Assembly: GCA_947302675.1 (NCBI GenBank)
Contig: CAMYWI010000099.1
Location: forward strand, 1-6,067
Direction of reading: 5' to 3'
Length of the DNA: 6,067 nt
From: an uncultured Selenomonadales bacterium
GTDB lineage: Bacteria; Bacillota_C; Negativicutes; Selenomonadales; Selenomonadaceae
Shown here piece by piece: positions 4,867 to 6,067 of the stretch. A program made the translations under genes and the position numbers. Under the pieces are notes generated by a model. It had not been told where the DNA came from. It did no database searches and saw nothing but the letters and a program-made list of their open reading frames with translations. Each line of letters starts with the position of its first letter. Position 1 is the stretch's first letter.

Positions 4867-5367
4867 TTGATTGAAATTAACGCAACGATTATCGCGCAGA
4901 TACTCAACTTTCTAATCTTGGTCGTGTTGCTCCGAGCGGTTGCCTATAAACCCGTCGCGCGACTCCTTCAACAGCGTTCCGACAAAATTCAAGGCGACCT
5001 CGACAAGGCGGAGGCTGACCGCAAGGAAGCCGAAAAAACTTTGGCGCAATACAAAACTCAACTCGCCGACGCGCATAAAAAGGCTCAAGAAATCGTCGAG
5101 AAGGCTAATCTCACTGCGCGGCAGGAACACGACGCCGCAGTCGAAGAGACGCGCAAGGAAATCGAACGCATGAAACTCAACGCGAAAGCCGAGATTGAAA
5201 GCGAACGCAATCGCGCCTTCGCAGAAATGAAGTCGCAAATCGTCACGTTGAGCTTGGCGGCGGCGGGCAAAGTCGTTTCCAAAAACCTCGACACTAAGGA
5301 GAACGACAAGCTCGTCAACGAATTTATTTCTGGCTTAAATAAAGACATGTTCGCGGACATGAAATGA
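4867..5367 (+). CDS. atpF: F0F1 ATP synthase subunit b
   Basis: Subunit b is the peripheral stalk that holds the F1 head against rotation. The 166-residue protein has one N-terminal membrane helix (about residues 5-25) and a Tyr-Lys-Pro-Val segment just after it. A long charged helix of about 110 residues, rich in Lys, Glu and Ala with heptad character, forms the dimeric coiled coil. The C-terminal part (LSLAAAGKVVSKNL, about 125-138) contacts the delta subunit in this family. The start is an unusual TTG at 4867; a stop codon at 4858 in the same frame rules out a longer protein. AGAGGTGA (4853-4860) is correctly spaced 6 bases upstream. The gene is separated from atpE by 46 bp containing the heptamer array and from atpH by 9 bp. 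Confidence 0.96.
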   Translation: MIEINATIIAQILNFLILVVLLRAVAYKPVARLLQQRSDKIQGDLDKAEADRKEAEKTLAQYKTQLADAHKKAQEIVEKANLTARQEHDAAVEETRKEIERMKLNAKAEIESERNRAFAEMKSQIVTLSLAAAGKVVSKNLDTKENDKLVNEFISGLNKDMFADMK

Positions 5368-5376
5368 GGTGGCAAC

Positions 5377-5913
5377 GTGTTAAATATTCAGCTTGCCTCC
5401 AAGTACGCGACGGCGATTTTTGAACTCGCGCAAGAAGAAAACAAGCTCGACGCTTACGACAAAGATCTTGCCAAAGTCCGCGCAGATGTTTTCGCAATCC
5501 CTGAAGCGGTTAAATTTTTCCAGAACCCGCTCGTTCCTCAGCAGGCGAAAAAAGATTTGCTCCTTCGCGCGTTCGACAAAGAAATTTCCGCAACCGTCAT
5601 GAATTTCCTAATGCTCCTCGTCGACAAGAAACGTATCGGCGTCTTCAATGAGATCTACGACATTTTCACTTCGCTGAAGAACAAGGCGCAGGGAATTCTT
5701 ATCGCGGACGTGACGAGCGCATTTCCACTTTCCAAAAAACAACAAGATCAGCTTACAAGAAAGCTCAGCACATTGACGGGGCGCAAAGTTAAAGTTCGCA
5801 CTCACAAAGATACTTCCATTTTGGGCGGACTCATTGTAAAAATCGGTGACAAGCGAATTGACGGCTCGGCGGCGGGTCGTCTGCGTGCTTTGCAAGCGTC
5901 AATGCGCAATTAA
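5377..5913 (+). CDS. atpH: F0F1 ATP synthase subunit delta
   Basis: Delta (OSCP in mitochondria) caps the F1 head and binds subunit b. The 178-residue length is typical. The N-terminal helical domain starts with the family pattern ASKYATAIFELA (residues 6-17). The C-terminal domain carries the diagnostic GGLIVKIGDKRIDGS (about 150-164) followed by GRLRALQ. The start is GTG at 5377. Its ribosome site GAGGTGG (5366-5372) overlaps the stop codon of atpF, so translation of the two genes is probably coupled. No ATG alternative lies near. Confidence 0.96.
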   Translation: MLNIQLASKYATAIFELAQEENKLDAYDKDLAKVRADVFAIPEAVKFFQNPLVPQQAKKDLLLRAFDKEISATVMNFLMLLVDKKRIGVFNEIYDIFTSLKNKAQGILIADVTSAFPLSKKQQDQLTRKLSTLTGRKVKVRTHKDTSILGGLIVKIGDKRIDGSAAGRLRALQASMRN

Positions 5914-5921
5914 AGAGGTGA
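5901..5921 (+). repeat. 21-bp repeat shared with the atpE/atpF gap, copy 2
   Basis: This copy covers the final codons and TAA of atpH and the ribosome site AAAGAGGTGA that serves atpA, 10 bases before its ATG. It is the coding, presumably ancestral, version of the sequence at 4840-4860. Confidence 0.75.
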
Positions 5922-5931
5922 AGTCTTAAAC

Positions 5932-6067
5932 ATGAAGATAAATCCTGATGAAATCACTGCGATAATCAAGGATCAGATTAAGAATTACAACGTCGATTTG
6001 AATGTTGACGAGGTCGGCACGGTCATTGAGATTGGCGACGGCATAGCGCACATTCACGGGCTTGATA
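5932..6067 (+). CDS. atpA: F0F1 ATP synthase subunit alpha, N-terminal fragment (cut by window)
   Basis: The ATG at 5932 opens a frame that runs off the right edge after 45 codons and one base. It encodes [19 protein letters not shown] and then [20 protein letters not shown], the conserved N-terminal helix and first beta-barrel strands of the alpha subunit. The nucleotide-binding P-loop lies outside the window. Alpha alternates with beta in the F1 hexamer and binds nucleotide non-catalytically. The position directly after atpH is the normal operon order. Confidence 0.96.
   Translation, partial: MKINPDEITAIIKDQIKNYNVDLNVDEVGTVIEIGDGIAHIHGLD

Overview
The window looks like chromosomal DNA from a Gram-negative-type Firmicute, most likely Negativicutes/Selenomonadales. 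This is inferred from strong Firmicutes-style Shine-Dalgarno sequences (AAGGAGGTGA class), an atpI-B-E-F-H-A gene order, and a large RTX-type calcium-repeat protein of a kind typical of secreted or surface proteins in diderm bacteria. No rRNA or marker gene is present, so the placement is an inference.

Layout. (1) Positions 1-1697 hold the 3' part of a large RTX-like repeat protein gene (+ strand; 5' end outside the window), followed by a probable bidirectional terminator. (2) A 12-helix-type major facilitator transporter lies on the - strand (2974-1820), convergent with the RTX gene and divergent from the next operon. (3) From about 3059 to the right edge runs the start of the F-type ATP synthase operon: atpI, atpB (subunit a), atpE (subunit c), atpF (b), atpH (delta) and the first 45 codons of atpA (alpha). 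AtpB, AtpE and AtpF form the F0 ion channel and stator, AtpH joins the stator to F1, AtpI is the accessory assembly/channel protein, and AtpA starts the catalytic head. The c subunit lacks the Ser/Thr/Tyr sodium ligands next to its carboxylate, so proton coupling is more likely than sodium coupling.

The unusual part is the 323-bp gap between atpB and atpE. The last 82 bp of atpB (4167-4248) recur, without gaps, at 4441-4522. Every one of the 4 sense-codon differences is silent, and the stop codon changes from TGA to TAG. Between the copies lies a hairpin-rich 192-bp segment. It ends in a stem-loop followed by TTCAA, the layout of an IS200/IS605-family (TnpB-type) right end, and it carries a 38-codon ORF that could be a TnpB C-terminal remnant. 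The right copy starts exactly at the putative transposon boundary. Conceptual removal of 4167-4440 recreates an intact atpB encoding the identical 224-residue protein. The best reading is a small mobile-element derivative sitting inside atpB, with the gene's C-terminus re-supplied on its left side. Whether the element carries that replacement tail or the gene was repaired by later recombination cannot be decided from this window.

Smaller observations are a tandem heptamer array between atpE and atpF whose last unit runs into a copy of the atpH/atpA junction sequence, a possible 21-codon leader ORF overlapping the atpB start, and an aspartate at a c-subunit position that is Gln in sodium-binding c-rings.
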